A stretch of DNA of 17,565 nucleotides from assembly GCA_934247855.1 (NCBI GenBank), contig CAKQKA010000029.1, positions 1-17,565 on the forward strand, read 5' to 3'. The translations under genes were made by a program, and so were the position numbers. This document shows positions 7,099 to 15,503 of the stretch, piece by piece. Position 1 is the stretch's first letter. The number at the start of each line of letters is the position of its first letter. The notes under the pieces are model-generated. The model searched no databases. It saw only the letters and a list, made by a program, of their open reading frames with translations, and had not been told where the DNA came from. This DNA is from an uncultured Clostridia bacterium (GTDB lineage: Bacteria > Bacillota > Clostridia > Christensenellales > Borkfalkiaceae).

Positions 7099-9353
7099 CA
7101 AATCCCGAATTACTCGCGCCGGTAGGGTGCGAAGAAAACTTTTTTGCGGCGGTGAATTTCGGTGCAGATGCTGTATATATCGGATTGTCGGATTTTTCCG
7201 CCCGCAAAAACGCCGGCAACTTTTCTTTAGAGAGGTTGCCGTATATTCTTTCTTATGCCCACTTGTTCGGCGTAAGGGTTTATATTGCCGTAAACACGGT
7301 AATAAAAAACAGCGAGCTTGGCGATTATATCGAAACGATTAAAAAAGCCTATTTGTGCGGAGCGGATGCGTTTATCGTTCAGGATTTGTTTTTGGGCAGG
7401 TATTTAAAAAAGTGTTTTCCGGATATTTGTCTGCACCTTAGTACGCAGGCGGGAATAAACAATCTTGACGGAGCGAAACTTGCCGCGTCTTACGGCTTTT
7501 CACGGGTAATCCTTGCTCGGGAAACGCCTATTGAAGAGATTAAAAAAATAGCCGCTTTTATCGAAACGGAAGTGTTTGTCCATGGCGCGCTGTGCACTTG
7601 TTTTTCCGGGCACTGCTACTTCAGTTCGTTTGTCGGAGGCAAGAGCGGCAATCGTGGGCTATGTCGTCAACCTTGCAGGAAGTTGTATAAATATGAGGGA
7701 AAAGGTATAAAAGACGATTATCGTTTTGCTTTGTCTTTATCTGATTTGTCTTTACACGGAAAAGTTGCCGAACTTATTGCGGCAGGCGTAAAAAGCTTTA
7801 AAATCGAAGGTAGAATGAGAAGTTTTGAGTATGTTTGTGCTTCGTGTGATTTCTATTCGGATATTTTAAAAGGCGTGTTCGATCGCAAAAAATACGAAAA
7901 TCTTTTAAAGACTTACAATCGCGGTAACGGTTGCGATGGCTTAGGTTTCGGTCAGGATGAAAAGCTTATTTCGGATAAAATTCAAAACCATATGGGTGTT
8001 ATCTTGGGGCGCGTTGCCGGCGTTTCGCGTGATACGCTGATTGCTCAGAATTTAAAAAAGAGTATAGTTGCGGGCGATTGTTTTAAAATTATAGACGAAA
8101 AAGAAAAAGGAAATTGCACCGCGCTGGCTACTCCTAAGGGAATTGTCCTTAAGTATAAGGGAAAAGCCGCTGTCGGCGATTTTTTAGCTATAACTAAAGA
8201 CGTTTCGTTGATTGATAAATATCGGAATGCGACGAAGAAACTGTTTCCTGTTGAGGCAAAACTTGTTGCCCGCGTAGGCGAGTTTCCGATACTTACCGTT
8301 AACGGCATGGAATTTCAAGGCAAGCTGGTTTGTCAACAAGCCGTAACCGCGGCGGTTACCAAGTCGCAAATAAAAGAAAATCTAAGAAAAAACGACGTTT
8401 ATCCGTTTGAAGTCACGCCGTCTTGCGAAATAGATAAGGATGTATTTATTGTTAAAAGTTCACTCAACGAATTAAGGGCAAGAGCATATGCCGAATACTT
8501 TAGTTCTTTTGCATGTCAAAACGAAAAACATTTAAAAATAACAGAAAAAATCAAAGATTTTGACAATTATTCTGCTAAACGCAATTTTAAAACATGTGCG
8601 GTTACGATTATTTCGACAGATTTTAGTTCGCTGAATTCGGTTGATTTTGACAATGCGGTTTTTTGTCCTGCGAACTATAATGACGAAAGATCGTTCGATA
8701 AATTTTTTACCGATATTGAAAAAATAACTAAAAACGGAAACGGTATAAAAGCGTATCTTTATGTTCCTGCGTTTTTAACGTCTGACGATGAAAAAATAAT
8801 TGCCGAATGTTCGGAACGTTTTGACGGTTTATATTGCGAAGGTTCCTTCGGTTTGTTTTTGGCTAAGCGTCTTAAAAAAGAATTTTTCGGCGGAGTGGAA
8901 CTTAACGTTACAAACCGACTGACTTACGGAGAACTTGAAGCATCGGCGGACAAGATTTCTTTTTCGAAAGAGTTGTCTTATGACGAACTGAAGTCGATGT
9001 CGTCGGACGGGTTTGTTTTGTGCGGCGGTTCGATAAAGATCATGTCGCTCGAATATTGTCCGTTCGGTAAAAAGTGCGACTCATGTAAACGGGCTGATGG
9101 TTTTACGCTTAAAGACTACGACGGCAGGGTGTTTCGCGTAAGACGATACAAACTTTCCTCTTGTCGTTTTGAAATTTATAACTGTTTGCCGCTTAAAGCC
9201 GATATGCGTTTTGAGAACGAGATATATGATTTTACTTTGCTTGACGATAAAGAGCGGGATTATTATTCGGCGATAATCGCAAATAAAGTGCGCTATGAAA
9301 ATCAAAATAAATTTCTTGCGACGAGCGGTAATTTCAAAAAAGGCGTTGAATAA
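7095..9353 (+). CDS. U32-family protein (collagenase-like/RlhA-like), large form
   Basis: This 752-residue protein has the U32 N-terminus (PELLAPVGCEENFFAAVNFGA, split here as PELLAPVG then ADAVYIG) and the family core VFVHGALCTCFSGHC followed by GGKSGNRGLCRQPCRKLY. That places four conserved cysteines near C167, C174, C190 and C194. In characterised relatives such cysteines hold an iron-sulfur cluster, and E. coli RlhA uses this family for 5-hydroxycytidine formation in 23S rRNA; older annotations call them peptidases. The long C-terminal half fits the DUF3656-containing large U32 form and has a second cysteine cluster (YCPFGKKCDSCK). Whether it hydroxylates rRNA here is inference. It overlaps pheT by four bases and has only a weak SD, pointing to translational coupling. 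Confidence 0.9.
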   Translation: MTNPELLAPVGCEENFFAAVNFGADAVYIGLSDFSARKNAGNFSLERLPYILSYAHLFGVRVYIAVNTVIKNSELGDYIETIKKAYLCGADAFIVQDLFLGRYLKKCFPDICLHLSTQAGINNLDGAKLAASYGFSRVILARETPIEEIKKIAAFIETEVFVHGALCTCFSGHCYFSSFVGGKSGNRGLCRQPCRKLYKYEGKGIKDDYRFALSLSDLSLHGKVAELIAAGVKSFKIEGRMRSFEYVCASCDFYSDILKGVFDRKKYENLLKTYNRGNGCDGLGFGQDEKLISDKIQNHMGVILGRVAGVSRDTLIAQNLKKSIVAGDCFKIIDEKEKGNCTALATPKGIVLKYKGKAAVGDFLAITKDVSLIDKYRNATKKLFPVEAKLVARVGEFPILTVNGMEFQGKLVCQQAVTAAVTKSQIKENLRKNDVYPFEVTPSCEIDKDVFIVKSSLNELRARAYAEYFSSFACQNEKHLKITEKIKDFDNYSAKRNFKTCAVTIISTDFSSLNSVDFDNAVFCPANYNDERSFDKFFTDIEKITKNGNGIKAYLYVPAFLTSDDEKIIAECSERFDGLYCEGSFGLFLAKRLKKEFFGGVELNVTNRLTYGELEASADKISFSKELSYDELKSMSSDGFVLCGGSIKIMSLEYCPFGKKCDSCKRADGFTLKDYDGRVFRVRRYKLSSCRFEIYNCLPLKADMRFENEIYDFTLLDDKERDYYSAIIANKVRYENQNKFLATSGNFKKGVE

Positions 9354-9368
9354 CGCTTGTAATCGTAA

Positions 9369-9398
9369 TTGATAAAAAGTTTTGCATTGTTCGATAAT
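9369..9398 (+). promoter_or_regulatory. Candidate promoter of mutS2
   Basis: TTGATA (9369-9374) and GATAAT (9393-9398), each one base from the sigma-A consensus, are separated by 18 bases in the 81-base gap before mutS2. No terminator is visible between the U32 gene and this site, so read-through from the pheST operon is also possible. Confidence 0.55.
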
Positions 9399-9434
9399 CG
9401 GTCGGACTGAATTATTGATAAACGGGAGTAAAAT

Positions 9435-11807
9435 ATGATAGGCGATAAGGTATTGCTTGCTCTTGAATTTGATAAGATACAAAGATTGTGTGCCGAGCAT
9501 GCCGTGCTTGAACGCGGCAAGCGTGCGATTTGCGAAGAAAAACCTACTTCGGATATGGAAGAAGCAAATTTTTTGCTTAAAAAAACGCAGGAAGCGTACA
9601 AACTCTTATTTGATTACGGCGTTGCGGGCGTTGACTATTTTGACGAACTGACCGATGAGTTAAATCGGGCTAAACGCAATTCTACATTGTCGATGGGCGA
9701 ACTTTTGCGTGTGGCGCGTATGTTGCGTTCGTCACGAGTGGTATATAATGCGATGACTGCCATAAACGATGACGAAATAACCGCATTGCGTGCTTTAGCC
9801 GAATGTCTATATTGCGATAAATATCTCGAGGATGAGATTTTCGGAAAAATTTTGTCGGACGATAGAATGAGCGATAACGCAAGCGAAACGTTGGCATTTA
9901 TAAGACGCAAAATTAAACGCCTTAACGAACAGGTTAAAGAAAGATTGGCGTACTATGTGCGCAGTCAGGGAAAGTATTTGCAGGACTCTATCGTTACGAT
10001 GCGGGGTGACAGGTATGTTATTCCCGTAAAAGCCGAGTTCCGCGGTCAGGTAAAAGGATTTATTCACGATCAATCGGCAAGCGGTTCGACTTTATTCGTA
10101 GAGCCTACCGAAGTATTGGAACTGAATAACGATTTGCGTACGGCAAGCCTTGAAGAACAGGCGGAAATAGAACGTATTCTTGCCGATTTAACCACAAAAA
10201 CCGGACTTATAGCCGCGCGGCTTGAGAATAACGGTGAAATACTTTGCGAACTTGACTGTGCTTTTGCCAAAGCGACGTACGCTTATAGGACAAAGGCTGT
10301 CAGACCGAAAATCAACAATAACGGTTATATCAATATACCGAAAGGCAGGCATCCGCTTATAGACGGCGAAAAGGTCGTTCCCGTATCGCTGTCGCTTGGG
10401 GCGGGATATAATTATCTCCTGATAACGGGACCGAACACGGGCGGTAAAACCGTAACGCTGAAACTTACAGGGTTATTCAGCGTAATGGCGGCAACCGGAT
10501 ATTTTATTCCGGCTGCGGAGGGCGCATACATTTCGGTATTTGACAATATTTTTGTTGACATAGGCGACGAGCAAAGCATCGAGCAAAACTTGTCGACGTT
10601 TTCGTCGCATATGCGCAACCTTATCGATATAACAAACAATGTAGACGATAAAAGCCTTGTGCTTGTCGATGAAATGGGTGCGGGGACAGATCCCGACGAA
10701 GGCAGCGCGCTTGCCCGCGCTATTCTCGAATTGCTTGTAGATAAAAAGAGTTTCGGAATCGTTACTACTCACTATTCCGCGCTTAAGGAGTATGCTTTTA
10801 CGCGCAAAGATATCATGAATGCCTCTATGGATTTCGATGAAGAAACTTTTGCGCCGCTGTATCGGTTGAATATCGGTCTTGCGGGCAGTTCCAATGCAAT
10901 TAAAATTGCTTTAAGGTTGGGGCTTTCGGAGGAAATAGCCGATAAAGCGAATTCTTTCTTAAGCGAAAAAAAAGTGTCGTTTGAAACGGTTATTCGCGAA
11001 GCGGATAAAACTCGCCGCGCAGCCGAAAAGCAGTTGGAAGAATATGAAGTTGTAACAAGAGAAAGCAAGGCTGAGTTGGACGCAATTCTTGCCGAGCGCG
11101 CAAAACTTGAAAAAGAGCGCGAAAAGCTGTTCCTTAACGCGAAAATCGAAAGCCGACGCATAGTAAACGAAAGTGTGGAAGAGGCAGAAGATATACTTGC
11201 CGAAATAAAAGCTATTCTCGATAAAGAAGAGATTGACGGCGGCGATTTGATCAGGGCGCGCACGCTCAGGAACAAACTCGAAGAACAAAAATACAAACTT
11301 GAAAGCGAGGCGGATGTGGTTCCGACCGATAAACCGATTGACTGCGAAAAGGTTAAGACCGGCGACCGCGTGTATATTCCGTCCATGGATGCCGATGGTG
11401 TTGTAATATCGGTCAATCGCAAAAAACAGGTATGCGATATCAATCTCGGCGATAAACGGGTAAACCTTTCGTTTTCCGCACTGTATCAGCCGCGTAAAAA
11501 GGCAGAAAAGAAAAAAGCTCAGCAGCAGGTTACCGTAAAGATAGACAGAAGTAATTTTACAGCACCCGAAATGCAGATTAACGTTATCGGTCTTAACGTG
11601 GACGAAGCACTTGATAAAGTAACGGGTTTTTTGGATCGTGCGGTGCTGAATAACTTACCCGAGGTGAAAATAATTCACGGCGTCGGGTTGAAAAAGCTCA
11701 GTACGGCTATTCATGAAATGCTGAGAAAACATCCGCATGTGGAAAGTTTTCGGTTCGGAAAATACGGCGAGGGCGAGCACGGCGTAACGTTTGTAACGAT
11801 TAAATAA
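9435..11807 (+). CDS. mutS2: MutS2 family ATPase with a C-terminal Smr-like domain
   Basis: This 790-residue protein has the normal MutS2 plan: a helical clamp/core region, ATPase with Walker A TGPNTGGKTV (331-340) and Walker B/signature LVLVDEMGAGTDPDEGSALA (about 408-427), THYSALKEYA, a charged coiled coil (about 515-625), a KOW/SH3-like stretch (GDRVYIPSMDADGVV) and a C-terminal Smr domain (about 712-790). MutS2 suppresses recombination in Helicobacter and, in Bacillus, splits collided ribosomes (RqcU). Unusually, the Smr motifs are degenerate: INVIG (715-719) stands where LDLRG is usual, and HGVGLKKL (748-755) where HGxGxG is usual. The ATPase appears intact. The SD GGGAG (9424-9428) is six bases before the ATG. 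A strong terminator follows. Confidence 0.97.
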   Translation: MIGDKVLLALEFDKIQRLCAEHAVLERGKRAICEEKPTSDMEEANFLLKKTQEAYKLLFDYGVAGVDYFDELTDELNRAKRNSTLSMGELLRVARMLRSSRVVYNAMTAINDDEITALRALAECLYCDKYLEDEIFGKILSDDRMSDNASETLAFIRRKIKRLNEQVKERLAYYVRSQGKYLQDSIVTMRGDRYVIPVKAEFRGQVKGFIHDQSASGSTLFVEPTEVLELNNDLRTASLEEQAEIERILADLTTKTGLIAARLENNGEILCELDCAFAKATYAYRTKAVRPKINNNGYINIPKGRHPLIDGEKVVPVSLSLGAGYNYLLITGPNTGGKTVTLKLTGLFSVMAATGYFIPAAEGAYISVFDNIFVDIGDEQSIEQNLSTFSSHMRNLIDITNNVDDKSLVLVDEMGAGTDPDEGSALARAILELLVDKKSFGIVTTHYSALKEYAFTRKDIMNASMDFDEETFAPLYRLNIGLAGSSNAIKIALRLGLSEEIADKANSFLSEKKVSFETVIREADKTRRAAEKQLEEYEVVTRESKAELDAILAERAKLEKEREKLFLNAKIESRRIVNESVEEAEDILAEIKAILDKEEIDGGDLIRARTLRNKLEEQKYKLESEADVVPTDKPIDCEKVKTGDRVYIPSMDADGVVISVNRKKQVCDINLGDKRVNLSFSALYQPRKKAEKKKAQQQVTVKIDRSNFTAPEMQINVIGLNVDEALDKVTGFLDRAVLNNLPEVKIIHGVGLKKLSTAIHEMLRKHPHVESFRFGKYGEGEHGVTFVTIK

Positions 11808-11825
11808 ATTGTGTCAGGATATACG

Positions 11826-11868
11826 GGGTAAATCGCAGTGAAAAATTCTCTCGATTTACCCGTTTTAT
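11826..11868 (+). terminator. Rho-independent terminator after mutS2
   Basis: A 10-bp perfect stem (GGGTAAATCG at 11826-11835 with CGATTTACCC at 11852-11861) is followed by GTTTTATTT. It begins 19 bases after the mutS2 stop. It also argues against an in-frame GTG at 11838, inside the hairpin loop, as the start of the next gene. Confidence 0.9.
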
Positions 11869-11882
11869 TTACCGATAATAAG

Positions 11883-11911
11883 TTGTTTTATAATTCTGTT
11901 TGTGTTATACT
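11883..11911 (+). promoter_or_regulatory. Candidate promoter for the 11949-14792 operon
   Basis: TTGTTT (11883-11888) and TATACT (11906-11911) are separated by exactly 17 bases, just after the mutS2 terminator and 37 bases before the next ATG. A perfect TATAAT at 11889-11894 lies between them but has no good -35 box. The need for a new promoter after the terminator supports this site; the choice of hexamers is tentative. Confidence 0.55.
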
Positions 11912-11948
11912 TAGCAGGAAAGGAAAATATCGATGTTCGGAGTCGCTT

Positions 11949-12509
11949 ATGAGAGAGGAATTTTACGAATATTCCGCTTCGCCGAGAAGCGAGAAAAGTC
12001 AAAAAATAATTTACACGGTTTATAACGTGCTGTTTATTATTTCGGTAATAGCACTCGTTATTTTTTTGTTTTTGCTTATGATGACGGGCGACAGCGGTTT
12101 TGTGTTCCTTTCGTGCGTTACCGTAATTTTCGGACTTGCACTTTATCTGATCCGTCGAAAAATGCTCATATATTTCGATTATACGTTTATATCGGGTGAA
12201 ATGCGTATAGTCAGAGTTATCAACGGCAAGTTCCGCAGGAAATTTTTGGTATTTGAATGCAAGGACGTTTTTCTTCTCGGTAAAGTCGGGAGTGATAGTT
12301 TTGAGAAATTGTATGCAACTCCGCAAATAAAGAAACGTATGGCAACGCCTAACGGATTCGGCGCTGAAAAACAGTTGTATTACGTCGGCGTTGATATCGC
12401 AGGCGAAAAGAGTATCGTCATTATGGAATGCGACGAAAAAATGCTCTCGTTTATAGCGGCATACGCAGGTAAAAACACTATTGAAAAAGATTACGGAAAA
12501 GAAGAATAA
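11949..12509 (+). CDS. Small two-helix membrane protein, possibly DUF6106-like
   Basis: A 186-residue protein of unknown function. After a short polar N-terminus (MREEFYEYSASPRSEKSQK) come two hydrophobic segments (about residues 20-43 and 50-69) separated by a short turn, then about 115 soluble residues probably facing the cytoplasm. The layout, including FDYTFISGEMRIVRVINGK after the second helix, recalls the DUF6106 family of Clostridia; I recall this by pattern only and cannot confirm it. The start is ATG 11949, with GGAG (11939-11942) six bases upstream. The longer frame from GTG 11838 would run through the mutS2 terminator. The cysteine desulfurase gene begins 11 bases after its stop, so the three genes probably form one operon, but the sequence shows no functional link to sulfur transfer. 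Confidence 0.72.
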   Translation: MREEFYEYSASPRSEKSQKIIYTVYNVLFIISVIALVIFLFLLMMTGDSGFVFLSCVTVIFGLALYLIRRKMLIYFDYTFISGEMRIVRVINGKFRRKFLVFECKDVFLLGKVGSDSFEKLYATPQIKKRMATPNGFGAEKQLYYVGVDIAGEKSIVIMECDEKMLSFIAAYAGKNTIEKDYGKEE

Positions 12510-12519
12510 GGATTGGAAA

Positions 12520-13641
12520 ATGAATCAACCGATTTATTTGGATAACGCGGCCACGACCGTTCCGGACGAGGAATGTTTGTCGGCTGCGCTCGGTGAATTG
12601 AAAGATAACGGATTTTATAATCCGTCTGCGTTATATCGCGGCGGCATAAACGCAAAAAAGAAAATCGATGAGGCGCGTAAAAGGCTTTGCTCTTTTTTCG
12701 GCTCGGGGTATGACGCGGTGTTTACTTCCTGCGGCAGCGAAGCAGATAATATGGCTGTCTTTTCATTTGCAAGAAGAGGTAACGCCGTTACCGATTCAGG
12801 GGAACATTCGGCAATCAATAACTCTTTTAAAGAATTGAAAAATCGCGGGGTGGAAACAAGATTCGCTCCGCTTAACAAAAACGGCAGTGTGAATGTCGAT
12901 AAATTTCCGGAACTTATAGACGAAAAAACCACGTTTGTGTCGGTTGTGCATGTCAATAACGAAACCGGCGCAATAAATGACGTAAACGCTATTGCCGCTC
13001 TTGTAAAGAAAAAGAATCCTTCGGTTGTTTTTCATGCGGACGGAGTTCAGGGCTTTTTAAAAATTCCTTTTAAACCGAGTAAAGATATCGATTTATATTC
13101 GGTAAGCGCGCACAAAATCTGTGCGCTTAAGGGAACGGGCGCTTTAGTTTATCGTAAAGGCTTGCATTTGCATCCGCTTATAATCGGAGGAGGACAGGAA
13201 AGCGGACTCAGAAGCGGGACCGAGAATACGTTCGGTATTTCGGTTTTTGAACACGCTATGAAAAAATTTGCGGACGTGGCTGCGAATTATGAAAAGGCGG
13301 CAAAGGTCAATGCTCGTTTTAAGCAGTTGATGGCGCCGTATGTTCAGTTTATTTCAGACGACGAATGTTCTCCGTACATCCTGAGTTTTTCCGCCGTAGG
13401 CGTGAAAGCAGAGATAATACAGCGTGTTGCCGATGATAACGGACTTATTCTCGGTACCGGCTCGGCGTGTTCGTCAAAAATCGGTACGTCGCGGATAATT
13501 ACCGCTTGCGGTTACGATAAGAAGATCTCGGAAGGCGTATTGCGCGCAAGTTTTATTTACGGCGATACGGAAGATCGCGCGGAGGCTGCGGCGAATATAC
13601 TAATTCCCATTATTCAAAATTTAAGTAAGGCGTTAAGATGA
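12520..13641 (+). CDS. NifZ/IscS-like cysteine desulfurase, ThiI-associated
   Basis: This 373-residue PLP enzyme would convert cysteine to alanine and carry the sulfur as a persulfide. Visible residues are the start YLDNAATTVP, the PLP-stacking histidine in GEHSA (H96), HADGVQ (D174, Q177), the Schiff-base lysine in VSAHK (K199), RSGTEN, and the catalytic cysteine loop GTGSACSSKIG (C317). Because it overlaps thiI (ATGA at 13638), the likely role is sulfur donation to ThiI, as for NifZ next to ThiI in Bacillus subtilis; no iron-sulfur scaffold gene is nearby. The start is ATG 12520 with AAGGA (12508-12512) seven bases upstream; an in-frame TTG at 12481 would overlap the preceding gene and is less likely. 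Confidence 0.93.
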   Translation: MNQPIYLDNAATTVPDEECLSAALGELKDNGFYNPSALYRGGINAKKKIDEARKRLCSFFGSGYDAVFTSCGSEADNMAVFSFARRGNAVTDSGEHSAINNSFKELKNRGVETRFAPLNKNGSVNVDKFPELIDEKTTFVSVVHVNNETGAINDVNAIAALVKKKNPSVVFHADGVQGFLKIPFKPSKDIDLYSVSAHKICALKGTGALVYRKGLHLHPLIIGGGQESGLRSGTENTFGISVFEHAMKKFADVAANYEKAAKVNARFKQLMAPYVQFISDDECSPYILSFSAVGVKAEIIQRVADDNGLILGTGSACSSKIGTSRIITACGYDKKISEGVLRASFIYGDTEDRAEAAANILIPIIQNLSKALR

Positions 13642-14792
13642 ATAAAGTAATAATAATCAGATATTGCGAAATACATTTAAAAAAGAAAAACCGCGGGTAT
13701 TTTGAAAGAATGCTCGGCGAAAATATCAATCGCGCGCTTGCGGGCTTGAATTATAAGTATGTTAAGATTCATGCGCGCTATCTCATTGAAGAGTTTGACG
13801 ATTGCGATTACGATGAAATACTTTCGCGCTTGCTGAAAGTCGGCGGTATACATTCCGTCAGCCCGGCTATAGTTATTAAAAGCGATGCCGAAGAGATATA
13901 TAAAAATGTGCTTGCGCTTTGCGAAGGTAAAAGCGGAACTTTTAAAGTAGAAACAAATCGTGCGGATAAAACTTTTCCCGTACATTCGGTAGATATGTCG
14001 GCCGAAGCCGGCGGTCGTATTCTCGAGGCAAACGATAGTCTTTCGGTCAATTTAAAACATCCTGATTTTGTTGTTAATATCGATATACGAGAAAGCGGCG
14101 AAACGCTTATTTATACCGACGTAATAAAAGGAATGGGCGGTTTGCCTGTCGGTTCGGCGGGTAAAGGTCTGTTGCTTTTGTCGGGAGGAATAGACAGCCC
14201 CGTTGCGGGGTATATGGTTGCTAAGCGAGGCATGCGAATCAAAGCATTGCATTTCCATAGCTATCCTTATACAAGCGATGCGGCAAAACAAAAGGTTATC
14301 GATCTTGCAAAAATCATTGCGCCTTATACGGGCGGCGTGGATCTTTATACCGTAAGCGTTACGCATATTCAGGAAGCGATTCATCGCGATTGTCCCGAAG
14401 AAATGATGATTACTATTCTTCGTCGCTTTATGATGAGAATAGCAAGTATTATGTGCGATAAACTCGGCACTCAGGCTATCATAACGGGCGAGAGTTTAGG
14501 TCAGGTAGCAAGTCAGACTATCGAAAGCCTTACCACATCCAACGCGGTTGCAACATACCCTGTTTTGCGCCCGCTTATTGCGTTCGATAAACTTGATATT
14601 ATCGCTATTGCGGAAAAAATAGGAACGTATGAAACTTCCATTCTTCCTTACGAAGATTGTTGCACGGTGTTCCTGCCGAGGTTCCCGCTTATAAGACCTC
14701 AGCTTGATAAGGTCGAAAAATTTGAAAGCAAATTAGACGTTGACGGTTTGATTAAAGAGGCAATGTCTACTATTGAAAAAATCAAGATTTGA
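13638..14792 (+). CDS. thiI: tRNA 4-thiouridine synthase ThiI, short form without rhodanese domain
   Basis: This 384-residue protein uses ATP to activate uridine 8 of tRNA and inserts sulfur to make 4-thiouridine; in some bacteria it also supplies sulfur for thiamine. The N-terminal ferredoxin-like/THUMP region runs to about 165 (start IIIRYCEIHLKKKNRGYFE). The PP-loop ATP-pyrophosphatase follows with LLLLSGGIDSPVAGYM (S182, D186). Later come ITGESLGQVASQT and PYEDCCTVFLPRFP, which keeps the conserved cysteine. There is no C-terminal rhodanese domain, so this is the short Bacillus-type form that takes sulfur directly from a partner desulfurase, the overlapping upstream gene. The SD TAAGG (13626-13630) is seven bases before the ATG. 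A terminator follows. Confidence 0.97.
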   Translation: MNKVIIIRYCEIHLKKKNRGYFERMLGENINRALAGLNYKYVKIHARYLIEEFDDCDYDEILSRLLKVGGIHSVSPAIVIKSDAEEIYKNVLALCEGKSGTFKVETNRADKTFPVHSVDMSAEAGGRILEANDSLSVNLKHPDFVVNIDIRESGETLIYTDVIKGMGGLPVGSAGKGLLLLSGGIDSPVAGYMVAKRGMRIKALHFHSYPYTSDAAKQKVIDLAKIIAPYTGGVDLYTVSVTHIQEAIHRDCPEEMMITILRRFMMRIASIMCDKLGTQAIITGESLGQVASQTIESLTTSNAVATYPVLRPLIAFDKLDIIAIAEKIGTYETSILPYEDCCTVFLPRFPLIRPQLDKVEKFESKLDVDGLIKEAMSTIEKIKI

Positions 14793-14850
14793 TTTTTCGT
14801 TAAACGTAAAAATTTATAAAAAACAAGATAAAAGGTGCGATTTTAGGAAG

Positions 14851-14885
14851 GATTATCATTTGATTAAAAAATGATTATCTTTTTT
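14851..14885 (+). terminator. Terminator after thiI
   Basis: A 10-base stem with one T-T mismatch (GATTATCATT at 14851-14860 with AATGATTATC at 14870-14879) is followed by six T. It closes the 11949-14792 operon about 60 bases after the thiI stop. Confidence 0.75.
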
Positions 14886-14951
14886 ATTCCCGTGTTTTTG
14901 CCGAAAAGCGGGTAAAAACGATTACGGGGTAAAACCGTTTGGAACGGGTTT
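14881..14951 (+). promoter_or_regulatory. Structured leader before the GNAT gene
   Basis: Two hairpins are possible just ahead of the SD. One pairs TTTTTA+CCCG (14881-14892, two-base bulge) with CGGGTAAAAA (14909-14918). The other pairs AAACCGTT (14932-14939) with AACGGGTTT (14943-14951, one bulged G) and ends two bases before the SD. The segment also holds an imperfect direct repeat, CGGGTAAAAACG (14909-14920) and CGGGGTAAAACCG (14925-14937). I recognise no known riboswitch and no good promoter here. Confidence 0.3.
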
Positions 14952-14964
14952 GCGGAGGTATGAA

Positions 14965-15402
14965 ATGATATTAAGGCATTTTGAAGTAAGAGATATAAAA
15001 GATTTAAAAAGATACCGTTATCCCGAAAAAACCGACATGCAAATTTTGTCCATGATAAATGAGTGGAATAAAGGCGATTGCAGCGGGCGGTTTTCCGAGT
15101 TTATGTCCATCGTTCATGGCGGGCAGATGGTCGGGCAGGTTTTTATGAATGAGTATAATGACCGCGCCGTATGTGTAAGCGTATTTGTTTTTGAACCTTT
15201 TCGCCTTAACGGCTTTGCTTATGCGGCTGTAAAAAAGGCGTTGGATTTTGCGATTGATAAAAAGTATGAATATGCGGTATTTCTGGTTGAAAAGAATAAT
15301 ATCGCCGCATTGAATCTTTTTGAAAAAATAGGCTATAATTCAAAAAGCGAATTTATAAATCCGAAAGGCGATGCTTATTATAATTTACGAAAAGATTTTT
15401 AG
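14965..15402 (+). CDS. GNAT-family N-acetyltransferase
   Basis: A 145-residue single-domain protein. It starts MILRHFEVRDIKDLKRYRY, typical of RimJ/RimL-like GNAT enzymes. The central strands (SIVHGGQMVGQVFMNEY) lead to the acetyl-CoA pyrophosphate loop, here FRLNGFAYAAVKKALDF, a variant of R/Q-x-x-G-x-G/A. The late motif VEKNNIAALNLFEKIGY is the usual asparagine-rich motif B. The family transfers acetyl groups from acetyl-CoA to amines; the substrate cannot be read from sequence. The start is ATG 14965 with SD GGAGG (14954-14958) six bases upstream; an in-frame TTG at 14950 is rejected because it lies before the SD. It sits alone between a terminator and a small ORF. Confidence 0.85.
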   Translation: MILRHFEVRDIKDLKRYRYPEKTDMQILSMINEWNKGDCSGRFSEFMSIVHGGQMVGQVFMNEYNDRAVCVSVFVFEPFRLNGFAYAAVKKALDFAIDKKYEYAVFLVEKNNIAALNLFEKIGYNSKSEFINPKGDAYYNLRKDF

Positions 15403-15503
15403 TTTTTTTAACTGAAAGATTTATATTGTCAATATGAGCAAAGGAGAATAATCTTCCGTAAAAAAGGTCATAATTTATATGGACTTAAGTCGGAGGTTAT
15501 GAT

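Noticed and set aside
10772..11443. A 223-residue open frame on the - strand
   Set aside because: It lies wholly inside mutS2, is extremely serine-rich and low in complexity, and has no family motif; it is a by-product of mutS2 codon usage. The same holds for the - strand frames at 4281-5081 and 2748-3218.
11838..11948. N-terminal extension of the membrane protein from GTG 11838
   Set aside because: The GTG is in the loop of the mutS2 terminator and has no SD, while ATG 11949 has a well-placed GGAG.
12481..12519. TTG start for the cysteine desulfurase
   Set aside because: It would overlap the upstream gene by 29 bases and add 13 charged residues before the normal family start YLDNAATT; ATG 12520 has its own SD.
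15433..15450. Five-codon ORF (ATG AGC AAA GGA GAA TAA) before the small ORF
   Set aside because: It is too short to judge and has no SD; the AAAGGAG inside it is not followed by a start codon at a useful distance.
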